A DNA stretch of 64,000 nt from an uncultured Candidatus Melainabacteria bacterium (GCA_934667125.1 CAKULF010000001.1:186001-250000); one strand, 5' to 3'; positions 25,900 to 36,162 are shown, counted from the stretch's first letter. Notes: a model not told the origin generated them from the sequence alone. Numbers and translations are program-made.

Positions 25900-26305
25900 T
25901 TTTATCTCCTTTGAATTTATTAATTTTATGTAATCTTAAAAACTTTAAGCCATATTCAACAAAAAGTCCAAGAGAAACGATTATCAAAAACGTTGTTAAA
26001 AACACAACAAGCAAAATCATAAGCCAATTTTCAAGCAAAAGTTCTTTATATTTAATTATCCCAACAACAAAAGGAACAAATAAAATCGCCATATTTTTAA
26101 GCAGAAAATTAACCGTGGTTTTAATATATTTTTCTTTAATAATTCCAAAATTAAGAGCAAGAGTAAAGAAAATCAACCCCAAAATTACGGGCGGAAAATT
26201 GATTTTTAAAATTTTTAAAACAAAAACAGCTATATAATATATTAAAAAAATTATAGCTAAACCAATTAAAAAATTTATGATTTTATTTAGATTTATCTTT
26301 TTCAA
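25892..26305 (-). CDS. lrgA: LrgA/CidA-family holin-like protein
   Basis: 137 residues with four predicted helices, the LrgA size and layout: a helix pair, the proline-containing INFPPVILGLIFFTLALNFG (matching the family PG.ViGLl segment), a loop with IKTTVNFLLKNMAILFVPF, and a final helix. Partner of the downstream lrgB-like protein, with which it overlaps. The pair forms a small operon behind the rpoD terminator. Confidence 0.75.
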   Translation of the reverse strand: MKKINLNKIINFLIGLAIIFLIYYIAVFVLKILKINFPPVILGLIFFTLALNFGIIKEKYIKTTVNFLLKNMAILFVPFVVGIIKYKELLLENWLMILLVVFLTTFLIIVSLGLFVEYGLKFLRLHKINKFKGDKND

Positions 26306-26315
26306 AATTTCCTCA

Positions 26316-26349
26316 CAAAAATTAAGGCCCTTTAAATAAGAGCCTTAAT
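26316..26349 (-). terminator. Terminator of rpoD
   Basis: On the minus strand ATTAAGGC (26349-26342) pairs with GCCTTAAT (26328-26321), followed by a T-rich run (TTTTTG). It closes the dnaG-rpoD unit before the lrgA gene. Confidence 0.75.
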
Positions 26350-26367
26350 ATTAAATCATAAACAAAA

Positions 26368-27438
26368 TTAAACTTCTACATATTCTTTTAAACGTTTTGA
26401 ACGATTTGGATGTCTAAGTTTTCTTAAAGCTTTAGCTTCGATTTGTCTGATACGTTCACGAGTAACGCCGAATAATTGTCCAACTTCTTCTAATGTTCTT
26501 TGACGTCCGTCATCCATTCCGAAACGAAGTCTTAAAACATCTCTTTCACGAGGAGAAAGCGAACCCAATACTTCAGCAAGATCTTCTCTTAAAAGCTCGT
26601 GAGCAACTGTTTTAACAGGAGCGTCAGCGTCTTTATCTTCAATAAAATCGCCAAGACGAGAGTCTTCTTCTTTTCCTATCGGAGTTTCAAGAGATAAAGG
26701 CTCTTGAGCAACTTTAATAATTTCTCTTAATTTATTGATTGAAATGCCCATTTCTTGGCTTAATTCTTCTTCAGATGGTTTTCTTGCAAGTTCTTGAGCT
26801 AATTTTCTTGTAACTTTTTTAAGTTTATTGATTGTTTCAACCATGTGAACCGGAATTCTTATGGTTCTAGCTTGATCAGCGATAGCACGAGTGATTGCTT
26901 GTCTAATCCACCAAGTTGCATAAGTTGAGAATTTATAACCTCTTTCGTGGTCAAATTTTTCAGCTGCTCTAATCAAGCCAAGGTTGCCTTCTTGAATTAA
27001 ATCAAGAAATAACATTCCACGACCTACATATTTTTTAGCGATTGAAACAACTAAACGCAAGTTTGCTTGAACAAGTTTTCTTTTTGCAACTGCGCCAGAG
27101 TTTCCACCTGCTACGATTTTTCTTGCTAAATCTATTTCTTCATCAGCCGTTAAAAGTTTAATTCTGCCGATTTCTCTTAAATACATTCTAACAGGGTCAT
27201 CAACTGAAACACCTCTTGGAACGGAAATATCTCCCTCTTGTTGTTCATCTTCTTCGTGAGAATCAAAGAAAGATGGAACACTTACTGATTCTACCGTATT
27301 AACTCCTTGAGTTCTCATAATATTTGAAATGTTGTCTGTTTCAAGACCAGTACCTTCAAAGTATTCGTCTTCTTCAATCATTTCAGATTTGTTCATTACA
27401 TTTATGACAGAACTTTCAGGGTTTCTTTTTCTACTCAT
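26368..27438 (-). CDS. rpoD: Primary RNA polymerase sigma factor (sigma-70, RpoD/SigA)
   Basis: 356 residues. A short acidic N-terminus (no full region 1.1) is followed by region 1.2 ([20 protein letters not shown]), region 2 with the core-binding and -10 recognition helices ([40 protein letters not shown]), region 3, and region 4.2 for -35 recognition ([20 protein letters not shown]). Length and layout match the compact housekeeping sigma factors such as B. subtilis SigA (371 residues). It follows dnaG after 21 bases, the conserved primase-sigma operon. Confidence 0.95.
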   Translation of the reverse strand: MSRKRNPESSVINVMNKSEMIEEDEYFEGTGLETDNISNIMRTQGVNTVESVSVPSFFDSHEEDEQQEGDISVPRGVSVDDPVRMYLREIGRIKLLTADEEIDLARKIVAGGNSGAVAKRKLVQANLRLVVSIAKKYVGRGMLFLDLIQEGNLGLIRAAEKFDHERGYKFSTYATWWIRQAITRAIADQARTIRIPVHMVETINKLKKVTRKLAQELARKPSEEELSQEMGISINKLREIIKVAQEPLSLETPIGKEEDSRLGDFIEDKDADAPVKTVAHELLREDLAEVLGSLSPRERDVLRLRFGMDDGRQRTLEEVGQLFGVTRERIRQIEAKALRKLRHPNRSKRLKEYVEV

Positions 27439-27459
27439 TTAATTTATTCTCCAATCTGA

Positions 27460-29325
27460 TTATTTTTGCTTTAGCTCTTGAAAAATTTGTGTCGAAATTT
27501 TTAATTTCTCTTCTTCGGATAAAGAATCATCTTTCAATAACTTTTTTAGTTCTTCTTTTTTATTCTGTTGTTTTAGCTTCTTTAATCTTGTTAACGTTTC
27601 TGCTATCGCCTTTTTATAGTCTTCTGTGGACAAATTATTGAATTGTTGCGAAGAAAAAATGTTATCCGAGATTTTCTTTTGTATGTTCTGATTGTTATAA
27701 AACTCGAGAAAAATTTTTTTTGCTAGTTCATCAACATTATTTATCTCAAGAATACATTTGTCAATTACGTCTAAAATCTTTTGATTTTCTTGATTTTGGG
27801 CTAAATAAGTTGAAGAATTTTCTTTAAAAAAGTTTTTCTTTTCGTCATTATCGGCACAAAATGCGAGTTTTATTAAATTTTCTTCCATCGTTTCGTATTG
27901 GTCATCGTTCGATAATGTTTTTCTGATTGGAACAAAATCATTATCTTGTGCGACCATAACGAGGTTTTCATCTTGCTGATTGCTTTTAACTTGATTTTTT
28001 AAGATATTTTCACTTACATCAAGTTTAAAAGAAGCTACTTTTATATATTCGTCCAAAATTACAGGATTTTTAATTTGCGACAAAATTTCAGCTATTTGGA
28101 TGACATAATTGCTTTTTTCTTGAGGGGAAAGTTTAGCTTCCAATGACGAATAGATTTGTTGGAGCTGATAATCCAATAATAATGGCGCTTTTTCAACTTT
28201 TTTTAAATATTCTTCGCCACCAAATTCTCTGATATATTCATCGGGGTCTTTTCCTTGAATTTCTTGAACTACACGAATTTCGCAGACGTTATCGTTGTTG
28301 TGAAAATTTGAATCATATTGTTTGACATCACCCAAAGAATTAAAGATGTTTTTAATAACATCAGCACCATGTTCAATAGCTTTTTTGCCCGCTGAATCAG
28401 TATCAAAAGCAAGATAAATTCTTCTTGACGGGCAATATCTTGAAATTAATTTAATATGTTGAGGAGTCAAAGCAGTTCCGCAAGTAGCAACGGCGTTTTC
28501 AACACCTGCTAAGTGTGCCGAAATAACGTCAAAATACCCCTCCATAAATATTACGCTGTCTTTTTCTTTTATGGCGTCTTTTGCCCTGTTCATTGCAAAT
28601 AAAATTGAGCTTTTGTTATATATTGAACTTTCAGGCGAATTTATATATTTTGGCATTTGCCCGTCTATTATTGCTCTTGCGCCAAAGGCAACAGTGTTTG
28701 AGTTGACATCTTTAATTGGAATGATTATTCTATTTCTAAATCTATCTAAGAAATTTCCGTCTTTTTCATAAACAAGTCCTGCTTTTGATAACTCATCAAC
28801 AGTAAAACCAAGATTTGTTAAGTAGTTTTTAAGTTCAAAATTACCTTTAGGAGCAAGTCCAAGAGAAAATTTTCCTATAGCAACTTCGTTTATTCCTCTT
28901 TTTTCAAGGTATTCAAGAGCTTTTTGATTGCTTTGAAGATTGTTTTTAAAATATTTAACCGCAAGCTCCATAGCGTCATATAGGCGCTCTCTTTCGGCTT
29001 TATGAACTTGTGCATTTTTAACATCAAATTTTGGAAGCTCAATTCCAAGCGCAACGGCTTGCTCTTGAATGACTTCATTAAAAGTTTGATTATTTATTTT
29101 CATTAAAAAAGTTAAAACGTCTCCGCCCTCGCCGCAGCCAAAGCATTTGAAGATTTGTTTATCCGGAGTTACAACGAATGACGGCGTTTTTTCACCATGA
29201 AAAGGGCAAAGCCCTTGATAGTTTCTTCCTGTTTTTTTAAGTATCACATATTTAGATATAACATCCACTATATCTAAACTATCTTTAATTTTTTCAATTG
29301 CTTGTTGATAAGATACTTCTGCCAT
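27460..29325 (-). CDS. dnaG: DNA primase
   Basis: Makes RNA primers at the replication fork together with the DnaB helicase. 621 residues. N-terminal CHC2 zinc finger (C40, H43, C61, C64 in CPFHGEKTPSF and CFGCGEGGD), catalytic TOPRIM domain (VIFMEGYFDVISAHLAG and YLAFDTDSAGKKAIEHG hold the acidic metal ligands), and a poorly conserved C-terminal helicase-interaction region rich in Lys and Gln. No gene separates it from rpoD. It is divergent from the HEAT protein at 29496 across about 170 bases that must hold both promoters. Confidence 0.95.
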   Translation of the reverse strand: MAEVSYQQAIEKIKDSLDIVDVISKYVILKKTGRNYQGLCPFHGEKTPSFVVTPDKQIFKCFGCGEGGDVLTFLMKINNQTFNEVIQEQAVALGIELPKFDVKNAQVHKAERERLYDAMELAVKYFKNNLQSNQKALEYLEKRGINEVAIGKFSLGLAPKGNFELKNYLTNLGFTVDELSKAGLVYEKDGNFLDRFRNRIIIPIKDVNSNTVAFGARAIIDGQMPKYINSPESSIYNKSSILFAMNRAKDAIKEKDSVIFMEGYFDVISAHLAGVENAVATCGTALTPQHIKLISRYCPSRRIYLAFDTDSAGKKAIEHGADVIKNIFNSLGDVKQYDSNFHNNDNVCEIRVVQEIQGKDPDEYIREFGGEEYLKKVEKAPLLLDYQLQQIYSSLEAKLSPQEKSNYVIQIAEILSQIKNPVILDEYIKVASFKLDVSENILKNQVKSNQQDENLVMVAQDNDFVPIRKTLSNDDQYETMEENLIKLAFCADNDEKKNFFKENSSTYLAQNQENQKILDVIDKCILEINNVDELAKKIFLEFYNNQNIQKKISDNIFSSQQFNNLSTEDYKKAIAETLTRLKKLKQQNKKEELKKLLKDDSLSEEEKLKISTQIFQELKQK

Positions 29326-29495
29326 TAGCTAATATAAACTCAAACTTCCAAAATTTTTTAAAAAATTCATCATTCTGATTACTTATAACACTTAAACACC
29401 ATGCTTTAAAGGGTATTTTGTTAAATTATTTAAAAAAGTTTACAATTTACAAAACATAGTATTTATGGTTAAATTTAGTTGTTAGAGTGGTATAA

Positions 29496-30413
29496 ATGGC
29501 AGATTTTTCAAAGGATACAGTAGAATATTTTGAAAAAATGATAACTAAAAAGAAGATTAATCTTTCTTCTTTATTAGATAAAATCGATGAAAAGTTTTTG
29601 CCGATGGATGTTGCTAAATTGTATAACCATATTTTGATTTCAAAAGATGATTTTGAATTGTTGAATTTGGTTTTAAGAAGAATAAATAAGAAAAAATATT
29701 TTGCAAATTTTGAAGCCTTAAACGACTTTATTTTAAGGCAAAATAGAAACAATGATTTTAATAATTTAAAAGTTTTGGCAATTAAAACTCTTGGAAATTA
29801 TAATAATAAAAAAGCTGTTAATTCGCTTCTTTTTTGTTTAAACGATAAAAATTCTAACTATAAAATTAAACTTGCTTCAGCGGAAGCTTTGGGAAAAATT
29901 GGCGATATAAGCGCTTTTGAAAGCCTTGGAAATATTATTCAAGATGAAAATGAAAAATCAGCTTATGTTAAAGAGGGCGCTGTGATTGCGCTTGGAAGTC
30001 TTGGCGACAATCGAGCGTTGGATGTTTTTAATAATATAATTAATGCTAAAGAATTTTTTCAAGAAAAATTCACATATTTAAAAGAAAGCATTGTTGAAAC
30101 ATTATCTAAATTTGATATTTCAAAAAACCAAAAAGCGCTTAATATTTTAAAAACCTCACTTTTGGATAATAGCGCAACAGTTAGAATTGCAGCAATTGAA
30201 ACCTTAATGAATTCAGAATATGACGCAAATTATGATTTAATTTACGATAGATTAAAATATGACGACGATGTTGAGGTGAAGAAAAATGCACTTGTTGCGC
30301 TTTATAATATTTCAGATGAGAATATTTTAAACGAAGTTATAGAGGGCGATTTTTGTGATGAACTTAAAAATTATGCTAAAGAAATTTTAGAAAGTATACA
30401 AGAAAATGAATAA
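29496..30413 (+). CDS. HEAT-repeat protein
   Basis: 305 residues, all-helical, with HEAT/PBS-lyase-like repeats (LLFCLNDKNSNYKIKLASAE, ALGKIGDISAFESLGNII, AVIALGSLGDNRALDVFNNI, VKKNALVALYNISDENIL). Such proteins are scaffolds or, in cyanobacteria, lyase-like chromophore attachers; no catalytic feature is visible here. The queC gene starts inside its stop region (ATGAATAA), so the genes are cotranscribed and translationally coupled. Distinct from the HEAT proteins at 19.6 and 21.3 kb, since it lacks their N-terminal low-complexity region. Confidence 0.7.
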   Translation: MADFSKDTVEYFEKMITKKKINLSSLLDKIDEKFLPMDVAKLYNHILISKDDFELLNLVLRRINKKKYFANFEALNDFILRQNRNNDFNNLKVLAIKTLGNYNNKKAVNSLLFCLNDKNSNYKIKLASAEALGKIGDISAFESLGNIIQDENEKSAYVKEGAVIALGSLGDNRALDVFNNIINAKEFFQEKFTYLKESIVETLSKFDISKNQKALNILKTSLLDNSATVRIAAIETLMNSEYDANYDLIYDRLKYDDDVEVKKNALVALYNISDENILNEVIEGDFCDELKNYAKEILESIQENE

Positions 30414-31062
30414 AAAAGGAATAATATTATTATCAGGCGGGCTTGATAGCCTTGTTTCATTAGATATTGCAAGAAAAAAATGCGATGTGGTTTTAGCTTT
30501 ATTGTTTAATTATGGGCATAAAGCTTTTGAGGATGAACTTAAAGCAAGCAAGGAAATTTGTAAATATTATAATATTGAACAAAAAGTTATAGAACTGCCA
30601 TTTTTAAAAGAATTATCCGATAACGCCCTAACAAATAAGGATAAGAACAATCTTGATACGCTTGATGGGGTTTGGATTCCAAATCGTAACGGATTATTTT
30701 TGAATATCGCAGCAGCATATTGTGATAAATTAGATATAGATTATATTATTTTTGGCGCAAACAGGCAAGAGGGGGTTGATTTTCCAGATAATACAAAAGA
30801 ATTTGTTAATTCAACCGAAGAATTTTTCAAATATTCAACAATTAAAAATCCAAAAGTTGTTGCGCCATGTTTAGAATTTGATAAAATTCAAATAATCAAT
30901 TATGCTATTGATAATAACGTTCCATTGAACTTATTAAAAAGCTGTTATGAAGGAAGCAAAACAACTTCAAAAAAACATTGCGGAAAATGTATGTCATGTA
31001 AATTGTTGTATAACGCAATATTGAACAGCAAAAAACCGGAATTAATTAAGGAAATATTTTAA
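30406..31062 (+). CDS. queC: 7-cyano-7-deazaguanine (preQ0) synthase QueC
   Basis: ATP-dependent conversion of 7-carboxy-7-deazaguanine to preQ0, on the path to queuosine in tRNA. 218 residues. N-terminal PP-loop LLSGGLDSLVSLD, the family motif WIPNRNGLFLNIAAAY, ANRQEGVDFPDNT, and the zinc site of three or four cysteines near the end (C..GSKTTSKKHCGKCMSC). No other queuosine genes (queD, queE, queF) are in the window. It overlaps the HEAT gene by 8 bases and precedes the DUF366 gene by one base. Confidence 0.9.
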   Translation: MNKKGIILLSGGLDSLVSLDIARKKCDVVLALLFNYGHKAFEDELKASKEICKYYNIEQKVIELPFLKELSDNALTNKDKNNLDTLDGVWIPNRNGLFLNIAAAYCDKLDIDYIIFGANRQEGVDFPDNTKEFVNSTEEFFKYSTIKNPKVVAPCLEFDKIQIINYAIDNNVPLNLLKSCYEGSKTTSKKHCGKCMSCKLLYNAILNSKKPELIKEIF

Positions 31063-31063
31063 A

Positions 31064-31621
31064 ATGCACACTAAATTTATCGAAAAAGAAATTAAATATA
31101 TAGGCTCTCAACTTGCTCCGCATTGGATTTATAAGAATTTTCATCTTCAAGGCGATGCTATTGTTGCTTTTGTTGGCGAGGTTGATGTTAAAATCACGGA
31201 GATGGTTGATATTGAAGATGTTATAAATAATGACAGCATTTATTCTAAAAAAATGTTGAATTTCATAATTGAGCAATTTAATTTGCCGCTTGAACAAATG
31301 GTTTATGCTCAAAGATTATTTATGTCTATTATTAAAGAAACTCTTGAAAGCTATGGCAAAAAAGTTACAAGAGATGGGGATGATTTATTTTTTGATAATC
31401 GAAAATTATCTGTTTCAATCGCAACAAAATCAATAACATCTTGCTTAATCCACAGCGCTCTTAATATAATTAAAGACGGAGCGCCTATTCAAGCTTCTGA
31501 TTTAACAGAAATCGGAATAGCTGATATTGAAAAATTTGCCAAAGAAATTATGAAAAGATATAGTGAAGAAGTTGAATCAATAAAAATGGCAACATACAAA
31601 GTCAGAGGTGTAATTGAATGA
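31064..31621 (+). CDS. DUF366-family protein
   Basis: 185 residues matching, as far as I recall it, the pattern of DUF366: an N-terminal GSQLAPHWIYKNF, then DAIVAFVGEVDV with MVDIED, a basic middle, RDGDDLFFDNRKLSVSIAT, and SCLIHSALNI. Function of the family is not established. One base separates it from queC, and its stop overlaps the next start, so it belongs to the HEAT-queC-DUF366-SPOR transcript. A link to deazaguanine or nucleotide metabolism would be a guess from this position. Confidence 0.6.
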   Translation: MHTKFIEKEIKYIGSQLAPHWIYKNFHLQGDAIVAFVGEVDVKITEMVDIEDVINNDSIYSKKMLNFIIEQFNLPLEQMVYAQRLFMSIIKETLESYGKKVTRDGDDLFFDNRKLSVSIATKSITSCLIHSALNIIKDGAPIQASDLTEIGIADIEKFAKEIMKRYSEEVESIKMATYKVRGVIE

Positions 31622-32388
31622 TACCGAATAAACCAAACAGTTACCTTGCATATAAAAAAAGCAAATTGACAACTCCTGTTATTCAAGAAAAGAAAAAAAT
31701 TTCTAAATTCAGCTTTATTTGTCAGTTGTTTTTGGCAACTTTTGTTTTTATTTTTATAATAATTGTTTTTGTAATTATGAGATATTCTCAAAAAATGGAT
31801 ATTGAATATTCTAAAAACGAGCTTATTCAACAAGAAGATGAAACAAGCGAAAATTTGGTTAGTTATGATAACGAAAATCAAGGAAAAATCGATAAACGTT
31901 TGATTTTGCTTCAACAAGAAGAAAATGCTCCAAGCGAAGCTAAGTTAACAGAAAAGAAAAAAGAAGCAGAAATTATTGATCCTAAGCTTATTGAAGAAAG
32001 CAAAAAAATAGAAAAAATCGAAAAAGAAAAAGAAGCCAAGAAAAATCATCAAACAGATGAAGCTTCAAAAGATGAAACCAAGCCAAGCTTAAAAGGATTG
32101 TTAGATGAAGTTAAAAAATCCAATACTCACGAGCTTAAACCCGCTATAAACACCAATATTCAAACAATTATGTCTAAAGTATTGATTGGAAAATATGCAA
32201 CTCTTGAAGAAGCTCAAGCAGCTCAGGTTTCAATTAAAGCAAATAATTCAAATCTTTCTCCTTATGTTAAAAAAATTGGCGAAATATATGCTGTTCAAAC
32301 AGGCTCTTATCAAGATTTTAATGTTGCTAAAGTTCAAGCTCAAAACCTTAAATCAAAAGGCTATGAAGTTTGGATTTATCAACAATAA
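31618..32388 (+). CDS. SPOR-domain membrane protein
   Basis: 256 residues: cytoplasmic N-terminus, one transmembrane helix (about 36-57, FICQLFLATFVFIFIIIVFV), a long charged extracytoplasmic linker rich in Lys and Glu, and a C-terminal SPOR domain (about 178-256: VLIGKYATLEEAQAAQVSIK, then EIYAVQTGSYQDFNVAKVQA, then KGYEVWIYQQ). SPOR domains bind denuded septal glycan strands and bring proteins to the division site. The layout resembles FtsN-like or other septal proteins, but SPOR proteins vary too much to assign a symbol. Its ATG overlaps the preceding TGA. Confidence 0.8.
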   Translation: MIPNKPNSYLAYKKSKLTTPVIQEKKKISKFSFICQLFLATFVFIFIIIVFVIMRYSQKMDIEYSKNELIQQEDETSENLVSYDNENQGKIDKRLILLQQEENAPSEAKLTEKKKEAEIIDPKLIEESKKIEKIEKEKEAKKNHQTDEASKDETKPSLKGLLDEVKKSNTHELKPAINTNIQTIMSKVLIGKYATLEEAQAAQVSIKANNSNLSPYVKKIGEIYAVQTGSYQDFNVAKVQAQNLKSKGYEVWIYQQ

Positions 32389-32423
32389 TTAATTTTATTT
32401 ATTTTTATTTTTTCTATTTAAAA

Positions 32424-32456
32424 AAATGCCGACTAATTTCTTAATCGGCATTTAAC
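32424..32456. terminator. Bidirectional terminator
   Basis: AAATGCCGA (32424-32432) pairs with TCGGCATTT (32445-32453). It lies between the convergent SPOR gene and the TPS adhesin gene and has A/T tracts on both sides. Confidence 0.75.
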
Positions 32457-32484
32457 TTTATTATTTCAATTGATTGGTTTTGAA

Positions 32485-35400
32485 TTAGAATTCAATTCCA
32501 GAGTCTTGAATTTGAACTTTTGATTTCTTTTTAGAATTGTTCAAACTGATTTTTTGAACTTCATCAGCTTTGCTTAGAGTTCCTGCTGAAGCTGTATCAT
32601 CAACTTCATCTTCTTCGCCTGATAAGTCAACTTTAGCAGCCGCTGACATTATGTTTGAAGTTTGGTCGATTGTGTTATCTGATACTTTAGATGTTTTTGA
32701 AACTTCTAATTGTTCCTTAGGAATTTTAGCTACGTTGATGTAAGAATCTGCATTTTTTACATCCGGTTCATCAGGATCAACCGGTGGAACTGGAGGGCAG
32801 TCTTCTTTTTCTACAACTTCCCAAGTTCTTGTAGTTGTTTTTGGTTCAAATTTTTCAGTTTCGGTACGAGTCTTATCATAAACTAAGATGAAGTCTTTTT
32901 CGTTACCGTTTTTGTCAAATTTGATTGTATGTTTTTTATCATTATAAGTTGTGATTCTATCTGTTTTGGTTGTTGTAGTATCTTCACCATACTTAGTTGT
33001 TGTAGTAATTACATCGTCTTTTGTTTCAGTTTTTTTGCTGATTACGTATGGACCATTTTTAGTAGTAGATTCAATACCACCTTCAACTTTTTTGGTGTGA
33101 GAATCATAGTTTCCAGTGTAGTCAAAATCATCAGGTTTTGGATCATATCCATCTTTATCATCAAAGTTAAATCCACCTTGATCTCTAACTTCGATATAAC
33201 CTTTAGATTCAGTTCCTTCCGGAAGTCCTGCAAGTTGGTCAGGAGTTAAGTCAGCGTCTGAAGCATAGAATGTATCATTCTTATCTAAGAATAATTTATC
33301 TGTGATGATTTTTGAAATTGCTAAGTTGTCATCATCAGCGTCAAGGTGAACTTCAGGTCCTTCAAGAGGTTCGATTTTTTCATCCCATTTATGGTCACCT
33401 GATAAGTAGTAGCCTTCTCTGAAGTAGCCGCCTGTTGGGTCTTTATCTAATTTATCAACATTTTGAGCAGTTAATTCAATACCAGCGTCAACATTATCAG
33501 CATTTTTTAAATTTAATGTGATTGAACCGTTGCTTGGGTTTGCAGGGTCTTTAACTACTTCTGTTGTGATTTTTAATTTAGTTTTGTTAATATCTAAAGC
33601 AGTTTTACCTGTTCCGGTTCTATCTGTTGAAACGCTTTGTGGGAATTTTTTAACAGCTGCATTAGCGTCAGCTTGAGCAGTTCCTGTTACATCGTCAGTT
33701 GTAACGTTTCCGTTAGCAAAGATTTGAGTAACTGTGTCTTTAGCGTTTTCAGTTGCTTTCTTAACTGTTAAACCATTAAGAATAACATCATGTCCTGATT
33801 CAACAAAGTTGTTTGGAGCTTCAAGAGATGAATTTACAAATTGGATATCGCCTTTTGTATAGAATTTATTTGCTCCACCTGCTTTATAATCAACATTAAC
33901 TGATTTCAAGCTATCTTCACTTGTGAAATTATTATCACCTTTAGCGTTGAACGCTAAGCGGTTTCCATAAGTTAAAGTTGGCATTGTTGTTTTTTCAGCG
34001 TTGATATCACCACCTGTTGAAGTGATATTCATATTATTTCCTGCAACTAATTTAGCGGTGTCATCAATTGTAACGTCTGCTGCGCCTTGTTTTCCAAATG
34101 TTACTGTTTTATAAGCTGTAACATTAACATTGTTTTTACCGTTTAAAGAGCCGTTGTTTGTAATATTTACAGCACCCTTTTCAGAAGTGATGTTAATATC
34201 ACGAGTTGTGTTGATATTTGATGAATTTGTAACTGTAACGTCTTTTTCGGTTGAAGTTGCATTTAAGTCACGAGCGTCAGCTTTTGCAATTTTGTATGTA
34301 AAATCAATAGCGTCAACTGTTCCATCATCAATAACGTTTCCATCATTATCTCTTGAGAATTTGATTGAATAAGCACCTCTTTGAACAGTTGCGTTGTCAA
34401 ATACTAAATTACCGTTTGTTTTTAAGTTAATGTCGTCGCCAACTTTTTTAGCTCCATCAACAAGTTCGATTTCAGAGAAAGTTGAACCATTTTTAACTGT
34501 TACATTGTTTAAGCCAGTTGTTCCATCTTCATAGAATGTGATGTTGTCATAAGCTAAAGTAGCATTATCAATTGTTGTGTTGTTAGCTTTAAGTGCAAGT
34601 TTTTTGCCTGCTGCAACAATTGTTTGATTCATGCCATTTTCATCGACATCTGAAACAATGTTAATTTCGCCTGTTAAAGCATTGTTAGCATCAGCAACTT
34701 TAACATCAATGTTACCTGAAGCGTCAGCTATAGTATTTTTAATTGTAATCTTTTTATTACTTGTTACATTTAAGTCTTTAGCTTCTGAAGTATCAACAAC
34801 GTTTTCAACTTTAACTAAAGATTTTTCAATGTTGACTTCATTGCCACCATTAATATATGTATTACCTTGGGCAATTAATTTAGAATTTTCAATGTTTGCT
34901 TTGCCGTTTTTAGCGCTGATATATAATCTACCAGTGTTTTTATCAACAGCAGAAGCGCTTGAATTTAATGTACCGGCAACAGCACCGTCTGTTAACAATA
35001 AAGAATTTTTAATATTAACATTATCTTTTGCGTTTAATACAAGTTCGCCACCATTATAGTTAGTTGTGTTAACTGATGGGTTATTTGCAGCATGTAAACG
35101 AGATTTATCAATGTTGATATCATGGTTTGATGTAATTAAGATATTACCGTTTTCGTCGTTAACCATTTTTGTTGCTCTAACGATTGAATTTGAAATGTTT
35201 ACGTTAGAACCTGCTGCGTTTGTATTGTTTGTAATATATAAATCACCTGTTTGAATAGCTGTTTTTGTTGGGTCTTGAGCTAATAAACCTTTGTTATCTA
35301 TATTAATATTACGTTTTAAATCAGTTTTTGAATCAGCGTCAACTTTTTGGTTTGATGAAGAATATCCGTTAACTTTATATTTGAATGTAACGCCATCTGC

Positions 35401-36162
35401 TGTTACAAGGCTAACATTTGAGAATGATTTAGCACCTTGAGAATCAATATAGTTACCACTGTCGCCTGTTCTTAAGATTGAATCAACATAATTGATGTTG
35501 TCTGCAACCATATTGAATGATTTATTAGCATATAAATCAGCGCCATTGACATCAATTGAAGCACCAGGAACATAAACAAATCCTGAACCAGTGTTAGAGC
35601 TGAAGTGGATAGCTCCGTTATTGAATGGGTTCATTTTGTTCAATACATTTTGTTGGTATTGAGCCATTTGTTCATCTGTAAAACCTTTCATGGTTTGAAT
35701 GCCATCAAATCCAAGAGTACTTAATGTCATTGAGTTAACATTTACTCTTGAACCAGCGCCAAATTGAATACCATTTGGGTCGATTAATAAAACTTTACCT
35801 GTTTGTTGGAAAGAAGAGCAATTATTTGCAGCACATCCATCATAAATGTAACCATCAATTTTCATTTGGCCGTCGCTGACTAATGCGTGAGTTTGACCTC
35901 TTCCAGAGTATAAAAAGCCTAATGATTGGTTAGAATCCAATAATACATTATTGGCTGTTGTTTGCATGAATGCACCATCGCCCGCATCGCCTTTAGCTGT
36001 GATTGTTGTATTTAATCTATCAGCAGAAGTTGTAATATCAACGTTTGGGGTGTGGTTAATAACGTTATCAACTGTAAATTCAGCATGAACAGCAGCCGTA
36101 CTTACAGATAAAAATGCAAGCAAAGCGCCGAACGTGGTTAGCTTCTTTTTAAATTGACTCAT
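32485..36162 (-). CDS. Two-partner secretion exoprotein (TpsA/filamentous-haemagglutinin-like adhesin)
   Basis: 1225 residues. Signal peptide (KKKLTTFGALLAFLSVSTAA, cleavage expected after VHA27). The TPS secretion domain follows: FLYSGRGQTHALVSDGQ, a Cys pair DGCAANNCSS (110/115), and GKVLLIDPNGIQFGAGSRVN, the last being the N-terminal haemagglutinin-domain signature. About 700 residues of Asn/Thr/Val-rich strands (INIDKSRLHAANN, NVTAYKTVTFGKQG) predict a beta-helix. The C-terminal 300 residues are acidic and Lys/Thr-rich with a proline segment (CPPVPPVDPDEP). An AAGGGA site precedes the ATG. Its transporter is the divergent gene at 36529. Exported to the cell surface or medium; target unknown. 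Confidence 0.82.
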   Translation of the reverse strand: MSQFKKKLTTFGALLAFLSVSTAAVHAEFTVDNVINHTPNVDITTSADRLNTTITAKGDAGDGAFMQTTANNVLLDSNQSLGFLYSGRGQTHALVSDGQMKIDGYIYDGCAANNCSSFQQTGKVLLIDPNGIQFGAGSRVNVNSMTLSTLGFDGIQTMKGFTDEQMAQYQQNVLNKMNPFNNGAIHFSSNTGSGFVYVPGASIDVNGADLYANKSFNMVADNINYVDSILRTGDSGNYIDSQGAKSFSNVSLVTADGVTFKYKVNGYSSSNQKVDADSKTDLKRNINIDNKGLLAQDPTKTAIQTGDLYITNNTNAAGSNVNISNSIVRATKMVNDENGNILITSNHDINIDKSRLHAANNPSVNTTNYNGGELVLNAKDNVNIKNSLLLTDGAVAGTLNSSASAVDKNTGRLYISAKNGKANIENSKLIAQGNTYINGGNEVNIEKSLVKVENVVDTSEAKDLNVTSNKKITIKNTIADASGNIDVKVADANNALTGEINIVSDVDENGMNQTIVAAGKKLALKANNTTIDNATLAYDNITFYEDGTTGLNNVTVKNGSTFSEIELVDGAKKVGDDINLKTNGNLVFDNATVQRGAYSIKFSRDNDGNVIDDGTVDAIDFTYKIAKADARDLNATSTEKDVTVTNSSNINTTRDINITSEKGAVNITNNGSLNGKNNVNVTAYKTVTFGKQGAADVTIDDTAKLVAGNNMNITSTGGDINAEKTTMPTLTYGNRLAFNAKGDNNFTSEDSLKSVNVDYKAGGANKFYTKGDIQFVNSSLEAPNNFVESGHDVILNGLTVKKATENAKDTVTQIFANGNVTTDDVTGTAQADANAAVKKFPQSVSTDRTGTGKTALDINKTKLKITTEVVKDPANPSNGSITLNLKNADNVDAGIELTAQNVDKLDKDPTGGYFREGYYLSGDHKWDEKIEPLEGPEVHLDADDDNLAISKIITDKLFLDKNDTFYASDADLTPDQLAGLPEGTESKGYIEVRDQGGFNFDDKDGYDPKPDDFDYTGNYDSHTKKVEGGIESTTKNGPYVISKKTETKDDVITTTTKYGEDTTTTKTDRITTYNDKKHTIKFDKNGNEKDFILVYDKTRTETEKFEPKTTTRTWEVVEKEDCPPVPPVDPDEPDVKNADSYINVAKIPKEQLEVSKTSKVSDNTIDQTSNIMSAAAKVDLSGEEDEVDDTASAGTLSKADEVQKISLNNSKKKSKVQIQDSGIEF

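Noticed and set aside
32929..35254. Several plus-strand open frames inside the adhesin gene
   Set aside because: Shadows of the repeat-rich adhesin sequence, with hydrophobic low-complexity products and no start sites.
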